From Chaetoderma sp. LZ-2023a (lineage: Eukaryota; Mollusca; Caudofoveata; Chaetodermatida; Chaetodermatidae), in contig CM067369.1 of NCBI GenBank assembly GCA_034401795.1, positions 141,958,681-142,022,680 on the forward strand: DNA of 64,000 bases, given 5' to 3'. This document shows, in pieces, positions 46,481-58,674 of this stretch (the stretch's first letter is position 1; every line of letters begins with the position of its first letter). The translations under genes and the position numbers were made by a program. The notes under the pieces were generated by a model that worked only from the letters and a program-made list of their open reading frames with translations, searched no databases and was not told the origin of the DNA.

Positions 46481-49349
46481 GTCAGTGATGACCCAGCATC
46501 AGAGCTCGGACTGGGCGTTTCTCGTGACACCGGTACCCAAACAGATATTTCTACAGAAATTAGTATTCCCACGGTTAGCGCAGAGCACCGCGGTGCTAGT
46601 TCAGCCCCAGTTCTAACAAGCCAGAACGTGGGTGAGCAAGTGGCTAACACTGACGACGATGACGAGATACCTACTCGCCCTCTCCCTCCTCAGCATGGGT
46701 CTACTCGATCTGGGAAGTCGTATCTGAAGAACTTTGTGTTTGTTTTGTCCAAGGGACCGGATGGGAAAGTTGTTCCTCCGATCTCTTCCCATTCCCACCC
46801 ACTTCATGCTATGCCCACTATCATATAGTTACCACAAGCGGAAGCTGAGGCTGACCCAAGCCATGCTTCCTGTGGGGTGGAACATATGGTGAATAGCATG
46901 GAAGTGAAGAGGCCGCATGAAGCCTTGGCGTGTCTAGAACCGCAAAACCGTACAACAAGGTGTATCCGATCACCTCCTGAAAGCGCCAGACCAATCCCCA
47001 TCCAAGCGGCACCCCTATCCGTCGCCGCATCCCCACCTCAAATCCAACTGGCATCCCTTATCTATACACCAAGTTCGGACATCTCCGGCCCAGTCCATGT
47101 CACACTCCCCTCGTCGCCTGTTGACCGTCAATCTTCAGATATGAGAGAGACTGCTGCAACAGAGGAGGTGGCATCCCGCACCGCACCAACGAACATTACC
47201 CCCTGTGGTAGGCAGGGAAGCAGCCTGTTCAGCAGACTCTCGGCTTGAATTTTCCCGGTGTCTAAAAACTATGACAGGACATCAACCGTCGTGTAATGGG
47301 AGATGACTACACACCCCAGTTCAAAGGCCACCATATCCAATTGGCCTACCATACTCCCCTGTGAGCAGTCAGAACATCACACAACAGACAGAACATCACC
47401 ACCCACAAGAGCACGCCTACCTTCAAGACTGGATACGTCAATTCATCATTGTGCATACATCACATACTTGCTCGGTTATACTCAACATAACAGAGACAAT
47501 CAACATCGGCAACAACAGCATTTAGCAGCACCTACCGGTATTAATTAATTCCCAGTAGAGACAAAAAATGTCCTCCTGCACAAATTGCGGGAGAGATAAT
47601 GTCTCCCGCAGACAACACCTCCCGCAAATAACAACAGATTTGGCATTCACCAGCATAGAAAACTGGAATGCGCCCACTTTGCTTATAATATTGGCATCAT
47701 ACAGCAGCCCGGACATCCCGACAACAGCAAAATCATCAACAGACAACAACCAATAAATCTCCCACACACACCCTCTTATCCACTCACGGGAGAACTGATC
47801 ATATGGATATCAGGAATGCATTACAGCCATCTACAGTACACGTCACGGGAGAGCCGTTTGTCCAACACGCCTCCCCTTTCCCTTTTCCCGACGTCGTATG
47901 GAAACAGCTAAATCTACAGACTTCATCTACACGTAATAACAGTCGATATTCTTAAGAGAGCAAGATGCCCGCATTGTCGTCAGTCACAAGTAGGATTTTA
48001 CTACCGAAAGGTTGAATTCGACAATGGATTGATCAAAGTTACGACAGCATCCGACAGGTCATCTGCACTCTAAAGTAACTCTGTCCCGCCCACAGGCTCG
48101 GCCATTACAGAGTGAAATACCCTCAGGGTTCGATAAAGTTGACATTCACGCCGCCACTCCCTCTCCACTCCGGCACCTGGCAGCCATAAACATGTCACCT
48201 TCACCATAGCGCAAGTATCATCCACAGATAACCAGTCACGCATATCAGATTCAAATCACCAACATGTCAGAAACACAGACACTCAGGTTGACTGTATTCA
48301 CAATCTCCGAACGACGGCATTGTAAATTGTAATAACTGTGGCAAACACTTTTGAGTTGTACTGTAATTTATCCATTATTAAATGGTACTAATGTGTCTGG
48401 TCTAGGCCAGGACGGAGCTAGTTCTACCCATTGAGGAGAATGCTTGGCCAGCCCTCCAGCTCGGAAAACACAGCTATCTTGACGGGATCAGTAACATTGA
48501 TCCACCACCTGAATAGATCTGTTTAAACCACACATCAAACTACTTACAACTTTACTGTTAATTTTTTTATTAAGAACACAACTGCTCTACCGTGCTACAA
48601 ATCATTAGCGCATGGGCCGGTAAAGCGGCATAAAAAATCTGACAGTATAATTACAGAGAGAATTTCAAAAATTCTCTTCCTTGCGGTCCAGTCTATAATC
48701 AACACGGGCGCATATTAAAGAACTCGCGCAGATACGGGATATTATAAAGATCTTGATGTAACATATATATTTTTATCTCTCGCTTCTGCAACAGAGTACA
48801 CCTCAGCAACAGTATTTTGGCCGTCGCCATACACAGCATATATGTTTCTGATCAACCACGTGCTTTTAGAGCCACGTGAAATTTACTGCTATTTCCAGTA
48901 AGTTGGATCAAACGCTTTAAACAAAAAAGCCGCACAAAGATGTGACTACCACAGCGTGATGAAGGAGTGGCGAGGGTGAGTCCGGGAGATTAGCGCTGAC
49001 TTCACCTGGCTCCCACACACCCCCATCGAGCGCCCCAGCCTAAAATTAAAATAGGCAAGTTTATAAGCATCCAATCTGGAGAACAACCTCACGCTAATTA
49101 AAAGGTGAGGCACTGCAAAGAAAAAGTAGTACCACGTTTCTATGTTGATCGAAAGCTGTTAAATGCGCGAAATTAAGACAAGTTTAACAAGCCAATCTTC
49201 CTATAATTAAAAGTACTCTCTTTATACAGGAAGAATTAATCCCCTGACGTCTAGGCCAGAAAAAGAGGAAACTTTCACATAAGAATGACCGAATCACCTG
49301 TTAAAACTTTTAGGTGTGGTCATCCGCCGCCTATGACGTTACCAAATAG
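46481..49349 (+). other. Giant element: pol tail and long non-coding stretch
   Basis: After integrase a Pro/Ser/Thr-rich open tail runs to ~46828, followed by a second Pro/Ser-rich frame (46877-47248). From ~47250 to 49349 I see no protein of note. TGCGGGA / TCCCGCA motifs are frequent (for example around 47585-47630). Confidence 0.5.
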
Positions 49350-49357
49350 TATAAAAA
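49350..49357 (+). promoter_or_regulatory. Internal TATA box
   Basis: TATAAAAAG in an AGTATAAAA context like that of the LTR TATA. An ATG in optimal context (CACCATGG, 49405) follows ~50 bp later and opens a 31-codon frame. The 319-codon frame begins ~530 bp downstream. Suggests an internal promoter. Confidence 0.45.
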
Positions 49358-49887
49358 GAGGAAGCACACTCTGAAACTTTGTTTTCCCGTCAAAACTCGA
49401 CACCATGGAAGAACATAGCATTAGGCTTCTTTCGTGTCGTAAACCAAATTCTGCTGTTTTCTTATTATTTCATCATTATATTTGGCCTGGAAAGTTTTAA
49501 ACAAGGAAGAGATAGGGCATTAGGTTTTGAATAAGGTTCCCGCAGCCAACTACCATGCGGGAATGAGATGTCACTCCTTGAAGATTTAGCGCTATTGTAT
49601 TCGTCTGAAGAAGAATCTGTAGCAGTCCCAAAACAGTTCCCGTGTAACTCAGTGTTAGCTAGCGGAGAGCCATGTACCAGAACTTTCACTAGAAAATCCA
49701 GTCAGCCTTTTGTGTAACGTGCCAGTATCTCTACACCGCTACTCGCTACGGGGTGACGCACGTGCTCCATTATCATCACTGTGTGTTGGAAGTGACATTA
49801 GTTCCTGGAGAAGAGAACGACGATCGTGCCGTTTTAGCCACCCGTTTCGAATCTCGGCTCCCGGTCAAAGTTCTTCCGACCGAGAAA

Positions 49888-50847
49888 ATGGCCCGCACAA
49901 AGACCCCTACTCGTAGATATCCCGTTAGTCATCGTCTTCCCGCGGCTACCATAAGCAACGTACTGACAGCCAGATGTGAAATCCTGCCCACAGCCACGTC
50001 TGGAAGTGTTACGCCAGTACCAGTCACTTCATCCACACCAGTCCTGAAGCGGAGTAAGAAGCAAAAGTCTCCCGCAGAATCCAGTTCGGCAGCACCCGCA
50101 TCAGTTATTAGCCATCCGGCTATGGTCATTACACCCGCCACCATAGTGTCTAAGACAGTGTTAGCCAGTCAGCCGATTTCGGTAGTGATTACGGCACCTG
50201 AGGAAATAGACATTCCAAGTTACCCGCAGTCACCATCTCCGCCCGAACTTACCATAGATGAAGGACCAAGTCCGTCGCAGCCTGTGACAATTAGTGTAAC
50301 TCTGACCCGTGTTATTCAGCATCCGCCTCCTCGCTTTTCTGACCCAGCAATCGGAAAGGGATCCACGCTGGAACGTCCATACATGGGAAAGAGACGGATC
50401 GCCCACACACAGGATATTCAGCCGATGCCTAACATCAACCCAAGTCGTCTATTAAAATATGCTAAGTTTCGGAAGATGTCGTCTCCTAGCATATCCGCTC
50501 CTGCACCATGGCCTCAGCCTATGGTACAGCTCACTGTCCTCACCATGACAGCTACAGTGATCACCACGACAGCTACAGCAGCCACCATGACGACTACCAT
50601 CACTACGGCATCAACGACATTGGCAACCACTAGTACCGCCGCTGTCTTACGGACGGATATATTAGAACCAGCGATAACTGTGAGCGACATTATGGATGTG
50701 CATATTTCCGCCACCATCACTTCAGATGTTTCCGACAGTGCCAGTAATAGTGAAAGCATCTCAGCAATGACAGTGCATCCACCACGACCCACCACCGTCA
50801 GTCGCAGGACCCAGACTCAATGGGGAAATTTCGCTGCAGAGGTGTGA
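49888..50847 (+). CDS. Envelope-position frame of the giant element, 319 codons, unknown function
   Basis: First ATG (49888, context GAAAATGG) opens MARTKTPTRRYP. The protein is rich in Ser, Thr, Pro and Val, with a basic patch KRSKKQKSPAESSS near residue 53, a proline-rich middle (PSYPQSPSPPELTIDEGPSP), a less repetitive segment (RFSDPAIGKGSTLERPYMGK RRIAHTQDIQ) and long TTT/AT runs toward the C terminus. No signal peptide or transmembrane segment, so it is not a typical envelope glycoprotein. After Met removal the N terminus would be ARTK, identical to histone H3 residues 1-4. It lies between pol and the 3' LTR. Unrecognised otherwise. Confidence 0.45.
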   Translation: MARTKTPTRRYPVSHRLPAATISNVLTARCEILPTATSGSVTPVPVTSSTPVLKRSKKQKSPAESSSAAPASVISHPAMVITPATIVSKTVLASQPISVVITAPEEIDIPSYPQSPSPPELTIDEGPSPSQPVTISVTLTRVIQHPPPRFSDPAIGKGSTLERPYMGKRRIAHTQDIQPMPNINPSRLLKYAKFRKMSSPSISAPAPWPQPMVQLTVLTMTATVITTTATAATMTTTITTASTTLATTSTAAVLRTDILEPAITVSDIMDVHISATITSDVSDSASNSESISAMTVHPPRPTTVSRRTQTQWGNFAAEV

Positions 50848-50939
50848 TCATTTGTGATACAGCAGAAATATCAAGAGGCGATTCGTGGAAATGTATAAAT
50901 TATTACTTTATTTTTTAAATACTACTCTTCTTATTATAT

Positions 50940-51221
50940 ATGTTAGATCAATTGAATCCTATCCCTAGGATGACTACGGTTATCCGACACGGCGGACTCC
51001 GATGTTGTAAGAACGTTGTGTGCGACGTAAAGAATACAACATCCTGCCGTGCAATAATGTCACAACCCCGTCATGCAGTCTCAGCTATGCTGAGGCTGCC
51101 TGATAAACCAACCTTTAAGTTATTATCATATATCTTATTTTTCTTATTATTTTTCTTCCTGTCTCCGACATCAGGACGGATATGGGGCCAGCGACAGCTG
51201 CCCATTGCGGACCCACAATAA
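50940..51221 (+). CDS. Small frame with one membrane segment, 93 codons
   Basis: ATG at 50940. The N-terminal half is Cys-containing (RCCKNVVCDVKNTTSC, with an NTT glycosylation sequon). A hydrophobic segment LLSYILFFLLFFFLSP at about residues 65-80 is followed by a short polar tail. It sits 92 bp after the 319-codon frame and before the polypurine tract, so it may be the membrane-anchored partner in the envelope position. No homology recognised. Confidence 0.4.
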   Translation: MLDQLNPIPRMTTVIRHGGLRCCKNVVCDVKNTTSCRAIMSQPRHAVSAMLRLPDKPTFKLLSYILFFLLFFFLSPTSGRIWGQRQLPIADPQ

Positions 51222-51241
51222 CGGGCTGCAAATATGTATTT

Positions 51242-51245
<4 letters not shown>

Positions 51246-51275
<30 letters not shown>
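51246..51275. repeat. (TAA)n tract
   Basis: About ten ATA/TAA units in the 3' untranslated part of the giant element. Confidence 0.95.
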
Positions 51276-51788
51276 GAGATACGTGTTGCGTACCCCTTTA
51301 TTTACCCGGGGTGCACAAGTAATTCGGTGTGATTTAATAAATACCGTGTAAGGGTATGTTACATGGTTTATATATACCTTGTCTTTTTCTTATTATATTT
51401 TTATATATTTAAAACTTAAATTGTGGTGTGTTGGAGCTTGTGTGTTCTCTGCGGAGATAATGATTATCCGCGCTCAGAGAGAACACTCATGCGAGCTTTT
51501 GTTTAGAATCATCTACTAAATAAAGTTATAGCACGCCCCGTAATATTAATAAACAAAACCAAAAAAAAGAAAGGCCTGGAAAAATAATTCCAGGTCAAAA
51601 GTGAAGACTAAAAGTATGCCTCCACCCTCCTCTTGGCACCTCTATGCGGTCTGTCTCTTGAATACGCGTCTATTGCGTCACTACTTCTCTCCGGTTACGC
51701 GCCTAACTGGGAAGTCTATAATTCCCGCCTAGCGTACGTCCGTGCGTCGATCCGCCATGCGCTATCGTTTACCATGGATGTCAAACTA

Positions 51789-51806
51789 GGAGGGGGGGGG
51801 GGGGTG
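51789..51806 (+). promoter_or_regulatory. Polypurine tract of the giant element
   Basis: AGGAGGGGGGGGGGGGGTG immediately before the 3' LTR start, the expected place for plus-strand priming. Confidence 0.8.
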
Positions 51807-52350
51807 TGTAGCTCAGATCAACTGGTCGGATACCGGCTGTACCAGCTAAGATGGGTACACGCCGCCCATCCTGGATTCGTTTCCTGAACACGCCACCCTG
51901 GATAGAGCCATACGCGTCTATAGGCCTATGGGAGAGATAGCGTGGCGAAAACCGACTAAGTTCGTCAAAACTCATGATGCGCATGCACGCACCAGGACGC
52001 TGGTTTTGATAGAGCGGGTAGTTATGACCAAGATAGGATTGCGCTTTTAGTGTACAGAGGTGGTACCCGGTAATCCTTATTGATTGCCTTTTCCCATGAA
52101 ATCTGACATTGATCAAGACCAGAATTCAACGGGCTTTTTAAATCTGTAAATCATTTCAAAATCGGTTGAGAAATGGCTGAGTTATCTACGGAAAACTCTT
52201 CTTGATTATCTTCAAAAATATTGCCGTGACGTCATAACCATGTGGACGCAAAACTTCTAGAATGTTCTAGAACATTCGGCTGCGCTATTATTAGCTATGC
52301 GCTGATTGGCTGTTGCTCGAACGATGATTGGTGGTTGGAGCCTGCGCCTG

Positions 52351-52373
52351 TGACGTCACGAGGAGTATAAAAG
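52351..52373 (+). promoter_or_regulatory. 3' LTR copy of the CRE and TATA promoter
   Basis: TGACGTCA then TATAAAAG with the same spacing as in the 5' LTR; the two motifs are unchanged while flanking bases differ. Confidence 0.72.
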
Positions 52374-54081
52374 GAGACAAGATCCAGTGATCGAGAGCAT
52401 CCTTGGCCAGGGGCCGAACAGGTTGGACCTGTCCTAGCTGCGATCAACAGATATTACGCATATGACTTCAGTTTCTGTCTCTCTCCCGTAGCTAGCAGTA
52501 GTCAACCCACCGCAGTAAAAACAGTTTTGTAACTCCCCATTTACGGGAGTAATTTGGAACTTCTGATTATTGTTCATGAATATCAATATCTACCTCGGAA
52601 CACAAATTTGCGGTGAGGCCTTTACGCCCTGAATATGTGAGTCTACAGATGTAGAGGCAGGATGTTCTCTGATGGATGACTGGCCGGATCTGCCAGTCAC
52701 GCTTAAAAGTGGTATTTCATCCGTCCCCACACTAATATCATGTAGGTTCTTTTGACTTTCGACCGCAGCATGTGAACTCTGCCCGGTGCGTCTTCAGAGC
52801 TGGTTGACGTACCCAGCACCGTGAAGCTTTGTTTTGTATCTTCATTCGCATCTGACAACCCCCGCTTGTGATCGGGTTGTTTACACCTTCCTTCCATGCC
52901 ATCGGTGCAAGGGAACTTTCTTCACCACCATAGTACTATCGTATCTTTGCTGACTGCTCGTTAGACATTCTATTAGGCCTACAGCACTAAGTGATGTACT
53001 CCCGCCATGAGTGTTCTTGCAGGAGTCTTGTTTGCGGAAAACAGCTTACGGGAACCAACCTGCGGGAACTTTCCAGCTTCCAGAGAGCGCATCATCTCAC
53101 GTTGACTACAGATTGACGTATCATTTTCTGTAACACGGTAACCTAACTTAAAAATGACTACCAAGTATTCAAGTAACTATACTTCATATTTTACTGATTT
53201 CTCTATATGTATTTCGTTAATTATATTGTATCCGTAAGAACAGTCCCGATGACTAAAAGGAACCGTAACGGTCTTAGGACTGCTAGTTATAAATCTGTAT
53301 CTGTTTGTAATTATTCTCATTTTCCTCAGTGTGTTGCTAACCATACTATATTAGGTTCGTTAACCTGTACTAATATATCTATATACCTTTGATCATTTGA
53401 TACCGTATTGATTGTTCGGGTTAGATTATGTATATATATGGCCAGTGGCCATCTGTTCATATGTTTTGCTTATTCATGGAAAATATAGGACTGCAGTGCA
53501 CGTAGGAAACACTATACAGCAACACTTATATATGCAGCACTTCTCCCGTCACCAACAATTTTTCACTGAGGTCGCTGTCCATCCTATAACTCTGTTTAGC
53601 CCGGCATGCTACCGACTAAACCTTTTCTATTCAGCTCAATAGGATAGGTTCAAAATGATTAGAGACACTTTCTTCATTACATACTCTGTAATATACTCTT
53701 CTTTTCCGATAGTGCGATAATCTAGCCCCGCACTCCAGTAAGACTCATAACTCTAAGATTTTGTCTCTCTTCATGTTCCACTCAGCCTTGTGGCTTCTTA
53801 ATTGATTGGATGTCCCCCTCCGCACCATGGGCTGATCCGACTCTGGGAAACTATTGGGGTTTACGAGCGGTGATGGCCAGGGTGCGATATCACACACATT
53901 CCCTTGTATCTTTGGATACCTAGTAGTTAGCACTTTAAGCCAATGTAGGAAAGCACTGCGAACACATGTATTAATTATTTTTTTATTTACTAAACTAACC
54001 TCCCGCACCGTAGTGCAAAACAGGGCAACTTGTATATAAACCTAACGACAGGTTAAACGGTTAGTTCCATAGGAGCCGGTG

Positions 54082-54393
54082 ATGGGCGAGATACATACCC
54101 CCAACCGAATTCTGTTAGAATGTCTGGGCATGATATTTAGATCTGCCACGCCCTTGCGGGAAGGACATTTACGGTGGGTATTCGTCTCTCTTACCCTCAC
54201 CATAACGATAGAACAATGGTCTAATAATGCTTTCGTGAAATGTAACCCATGGAACGTTTTATGTGGTTACGGGGCGGGATGTCCGGATTCTTATCCAGTT
54301 TGGAGATCTTGCTACATAACATGTATGAGCGCTGTCTTTAGTATTGATGTCTTAGGGCATCTGTTCTCCATGACAGCTGTGTGTAATGGCTAG
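54082..54393 (+). other. Open frame inside the 3' LTR, ~103 codons
   Basis: Counterpart of 39169-39432, opening MGEIHTPNRILLECLG before the shared MIFRSATPL. No domain recognised. Confidence 0.3.
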
Positions 54394-55400
54394 GTAGATA
54401 TCAGCCAGTTGCGGCCTAAAATAATTCTTGTTTAGAAAACAACTAAAAGCGAATTAAGCAAAGCAGAAGGCCCGCATAAATAAAGTGGCAACTACTAATT
54501 CAGCATACCAAGAATCACATAAGACGGTGACGAGGGAATCCATTGGGAATCGCCCATCCCGTCTTCACATAAAACAGTACGCACCCCTATAGTCATAATA
54601 TCATTAGGTATGGTCTTTTCTTTCTCAAGCATTTCTGGTTGAAATATTAGTGGGCCCATTTTTGTCTACTATTCTTCTCCCGCTTTAAGCAATGGCAACA
54701 CCTTCCCGAGACGGAGGCCCGCATGAGGTACTTGCCTCTCACAAGGATTCAGTGATGACGGTCCACGCCAGGATAATACTCCTCACCCAAACTAGCACAA
54801 GGAGTAGTGCCCGCGTAAGGCACATAACTTCTTCGTCCGAGATAACCTTCTTCCTTTCAGCTTAGCGGTATAATAACTTATATTAAGTTAAATAGCTACG
54901 TCTCGCGTACGGGAGCCTCCTTTGCGGGGATACCCCTGCGGACCTACGAGTCTGTGTGGTACCTCCGGGAGCCCCATGTTTAAAAGGTCATCTACTTGTC
55001 TCTTTGTCTCGTATTTTCGTATGCTCCTACTGTAGTATTATCTAGCATATTTATAATTGTTTAGGTAAACTCATTGTGTAGACTTATATTTTTAGGCCAC
55101 CAAATCAAATCTTGTAAGTCCATAGATCACGAAATTGCTATGGACAGGCATACTGGTGACACAAATTCTTGGGATGAGACTGTTGTGGTTACTGTTCGCG
55201 ACGATGGTCACATGACCCCACCAGAACGATTGCGTTCCATCGGCCTTAGGAGCCGGTATTTATTTCCCACAGGGCAGTCTCGTACAAGGTCCGTCACCCC
55301 GAGACCGGATGCTAACCAGCATCATCACTCATCGTGCACTTGCGGCATGGCGAGTCGACATGATACACCGGAATGGCCCGACACTACCCGGCGAGCTACA

Positions 55401-55635
55401 CTATGCACCATCACTGGACACCGATGGCCAGACAGCATAATTTCCAACGATGCACTATACAAGATATGTAATGCGTCGCTGCTGTCTGTAAAAGTCGCCC
55501 AGCAAAGATGGTCCATGTTTGGCCATGTGCTCGGATGCCAGAAGAAACACCAGCAGAGAGAGCCTTGGAATTCGCCCTACTCGGAGCCAGCAAATACAAA
55601 GCCAGGAGAGGACGTCGCTGCATAAGTCTGCTACG

Positions 55636-55640
<5 letters not shown>
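55401..55640 (+). mobile_element. LINE A, 3' part, resuming after the giant insertion
   Basis: HRWPDSIISNDALYKICNAS, VKVAQQRWSMFGHVL, RMPEETPAERALEFALLGAS and KARRGRRCISLLRN are the standard C-terminal blocks of this LINE type. The reading HRKHL before the LTR and CTITGHRWPD after it fit the family spacing exactly (HLxxIxGxRWP). The last codons run into (TAG)n. Some frame changes occur. Confidence 0.82.
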
Positions 55641-55979
<339 letters not shown>

Positions 55980-55984
55980 TTTGG

Positions 55985-57500
55985 CAATTGTTGATTCCCG
56001 GATTTCTGAGAAGTAGTCACGAATAAATATGTAGTGGAATTCATCACCGATACAATCCCAGTCACATAATTTGCATTTCCTATCTACCAGGGGGATATTA
56101 GTCCAGCTTCCGGTTTTGATTGGCAGTCTATGGTTAAAGGTTCAGAATTTGCTAACGGCTAACTTATTGTTGACATTTTGTTTTAAAAGATATGGCTCCA
56201 TATTTAGCTCTACCTTGAATATTTTATATGACCTACCTTTAGATGAGTTTTCTAGTAGTCCATTCCACTTTTATATATATTGGTCAACAAGTCGTTGTTT
56301 AATCAATCATATTATATTATTTTTTGTTCTATCCAGATGTGCCCAAACTCCGTAGTATTAAGCACTGACGCTATACATTTAACACATTTGTATTGCATTT
56401 ATTGTATATTTATTATACATTTATTTGTAGATCTTATATGACAGTTTATTGCGATTTCCAATAACAAGTGCTGACCAAAAGTTTACCATTCTACATTGGA
56501 ATCTTACCTGGTATCCTCCCAGTTCGCCATATACCATATATAATGGGGAAGGTTTTTTTTAAATTTTCAATATAAATTTCAAAAATTCTAAATGGATACC
56601 TTCTAATATGTTGGCATTTCCAAAGCACAATTTCTCAGTGGCATATTCTGCTGTTGGTCATATTCTTGAATCGAGCAATTGGAGTTTAGCGTCTATTGGC
56701 AGATCCAAATTCGCGATGCGCCTAAGAAGGCAGTACATAGCCTTTCTACCCTAATCTCTGAGATGACTAACTGCATCTGTGAATTTGGCGTTTCGGGTGA
56801 AGTATATGCCTAAGTATTTCTATGAATTAGCATGCTAAATCTAAGCGATCTTATAAGACTCGCCATCGACAAATACTACAATTTTAATTTTTTCTGCATT
56901 TATTTTTAGATTCCATTGATTACAGTAACGGAAGTACTCGTCGAGCATATTTTGTAAGTCTTGCTTCTTCTCCGAAATAATCGTAGCGTCATCAACAGTT
57001 TTAAGTACATAATGGCGTTATTTTTTATTTCCTTTTTTTTACTGTGCAATTTTACTGTCTAAATAATCTGTGAGATCGTGTTTATAAAGACTGAAAAAAT
57101 TGGCAACATGATTTCTCCTTGTCGTACACGCCAGTTTAATGTGTCAGATATTATATCATTTAGCAGAATTTTAGGTTTAATGTTTCCATACATATTTTTA
57201 ATTACATTTACTATTTTACCGTGTATTTTATTTTCTAACAACTCCACCCCATCCCCCACCCCACGGGCTTCCCTCTAAACTGTGTCAAATGTCTTAGCTA
57301 GGTCTATGAACGCGCAGTACAGTACTTCCTTTGATTGCGCACATGTATTTTATTAGTGAATGGCGACTAAAGATGTGGTCGAGTGTGGAGTACCTTTGTA
57401 TCAAACCAGCCAGATTTTCTTTTAAGATATTTCCCAGCCACCCACAGTCTCTTAATATGTTTTATTATTCTTGCGTTGAGTGCAGGGGTAAACAGTTTTC
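55985..57500 (-). mobile_element. LINE B, reverse-transcriptase copy, degenerate
   Basis: Minus-strand pieces in order: DLAKTFDT near 57300; NKIHGKIVNVIKNMYGNIKP and WRVRQGEIMLPIFSVFIN (57240-57080); VDDATIISEKKQDLQNMLDE YFRYCNQWNLKINAEK (57000-56890); then VSKF.TFNHRLPIKTGSWTN and CKLCDWDCIGDEFHYIFICD at 56150-56000. The usual YADD reads TVDD. The C-terminal Cys/His block ending GDEFHYxFxC is typical of CR1/RTE-like animal LINEs. Multiple stops and frame changes. It ends IAKCHYYY at the TAG tract. Confidence 0.72.
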
Positions 57501-58019
57501 CTAACAGCTAACAAGCGATAGCGGTCTATAGTTTTTTTGGCTCAGCTCATGACATAAACCGAAATATTATTGAGAAAATTTGTTACATACTTTTTAATTC
57601 AAAAAATATTATTAAAACATGTATCGCATTGATGTTGACAGAAGTACACGCGTGTCGACAGTGTCATCGGAATACTCATGATGGCGATGTGCCGTGCATG
57701 TATATCCTGCCTAACACGGTACATTTTGCCTGCCATATCATACACTATCTAAAATATGAAACAAATTAGAGAGATTCATATCTAATTCAACTTCATAACT
57801 AAACAACCACATTAATTTAAACAGAATGAAATTGTCATATGCTAAGATTTATTTCGTTTCAATACATCCAGGCGCATCATTTCTTGTCATTTAAACCTCT
57901 AATAGTATACAATTCTAATGTCTGAGGTAATTAACGCTGCTATTTAATCAAATACAAGAAAGAGTTTCCTAGACACCGAACCATCACGCCCACACCCAAA
58001 TACTAGAACTGTTGATGTT
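57501..58019. other. No gene recognised
   Basis: AT-rich, stop-dense DNA between LINE B and the CT microsatellite. Confidence 0.5.
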
Positions 58020-58025
58020 CTCCCT

Positions 58026-58117
<92 letters not shown>
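58020..58117. repeat. (CT)n microsatellite
   Basis: About 48 CT units with one interruption near 58071. Confidence 0.98.
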
Positions 58118-58121
<4 letters not shown>

Positions 58122-58639
58122 CGCTAGGCTGAATCAACAAAACCCCTATTATACGCATTTGTTGAGGCAAGCATGCCGTTCGAACCATTCACCAATATAC
58201 GTAGGCCTATTATGAAATAAGGTGAATGCGTATTGAATCTGTCTTTGAATCGGATTATATTATATTGATAATGCTACGTTGCCAAGTAGGTGTATTTGAT
58301 CGCGTTCCCGCTTTGTCTCTATTGCGGTCAAGAACGGATGTACTGTCTATCCTCCACTAGTTTTCAGATTATTTGTCCCGACACCCGGAAGTAGTATACA
58401 AGGATGAAGAGCTATATCTCTTGAAGTGTACGAGTACGAGACAATAAATCCACGCCTTGCGTGCACGATTTGCCGATATTTCTATATATCGTAATCTGAT
58501 TTTTAAACGATTTCTCACAATGCTGCCTTAAGGAAACTAGAAAATCGTGCATGTCTTCCAGGCAAATTAATTAACACGTTAAAATTTCGCCATTAGGGCA
58601 TTCAATATATCGATGAATCGCAATAGAGGATACGGTCTG
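58118..58639. other. No gene recognised
   Basis: Mixed non-coding DNA between the CT tract and the M1 remnant. Confidence 0.5.
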
Positions 58640-58674
58640 TCAGTCAATTATCCGACGTCATAATCAAATACGCC
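58640..58674 (-). mobile_element. M1 MITE remnant, piece split by the hAT element
   Basis: CAATTATCCGACGTCATAAT and following bases match the M1 tail in reverse. The copy resumes at 60721 (ACATGTTAGCTGACC, then ATCGAATATTTTGAAACCAATT near 60842). Old M1 copy, later interrupted. Confidence 0.6.

Larger units (their letters stand above)
36838..55400 (+). mobile_element. Giant Ty3/Gypsy LTR retrotransposon, 18.6 kb, broken
   Basis: LTRs 36838-40440 and 51807-55400 (about 3.6 kb each, TG...CA), flanked by CTAC (36834-36837) and CTAT (55401-55404), a probable 4-bp target duplication with one later change. Order: primer site, gag with CCHC knuckle, protease, RT, RNase H, integrase, then ~5 kb with an internal TATA box and two unrecognised frames, polypurine tract, LTR. 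This is the standard Ty3/Gypsy order. Gag-pol carries perhaps five to ten breaks. LTRs differ by 5-9% at both ends but about 1% or less in the middle, so age from LTR divergence is ambiguous. It sits inside LINE A. Confidence 0.92.
51807..55400 (+). repeat. 3' LTR of the giant element (3.6 kb)
   Basis: Starts TGTAGCTCAG directly after the G-rich polypurine tract and ends GGCGAGCTACA. Collinear with 36838-40440 apart from small indels. Confidence 0.92.

Noticed and set aside
49753-49887. Upstream extension of the 319-codon frame by 45 codons
   Set aside because: The extension begins at GTG; the first ATG with good context is at 49888, so the shorter protein is preferred in a eukaryote.
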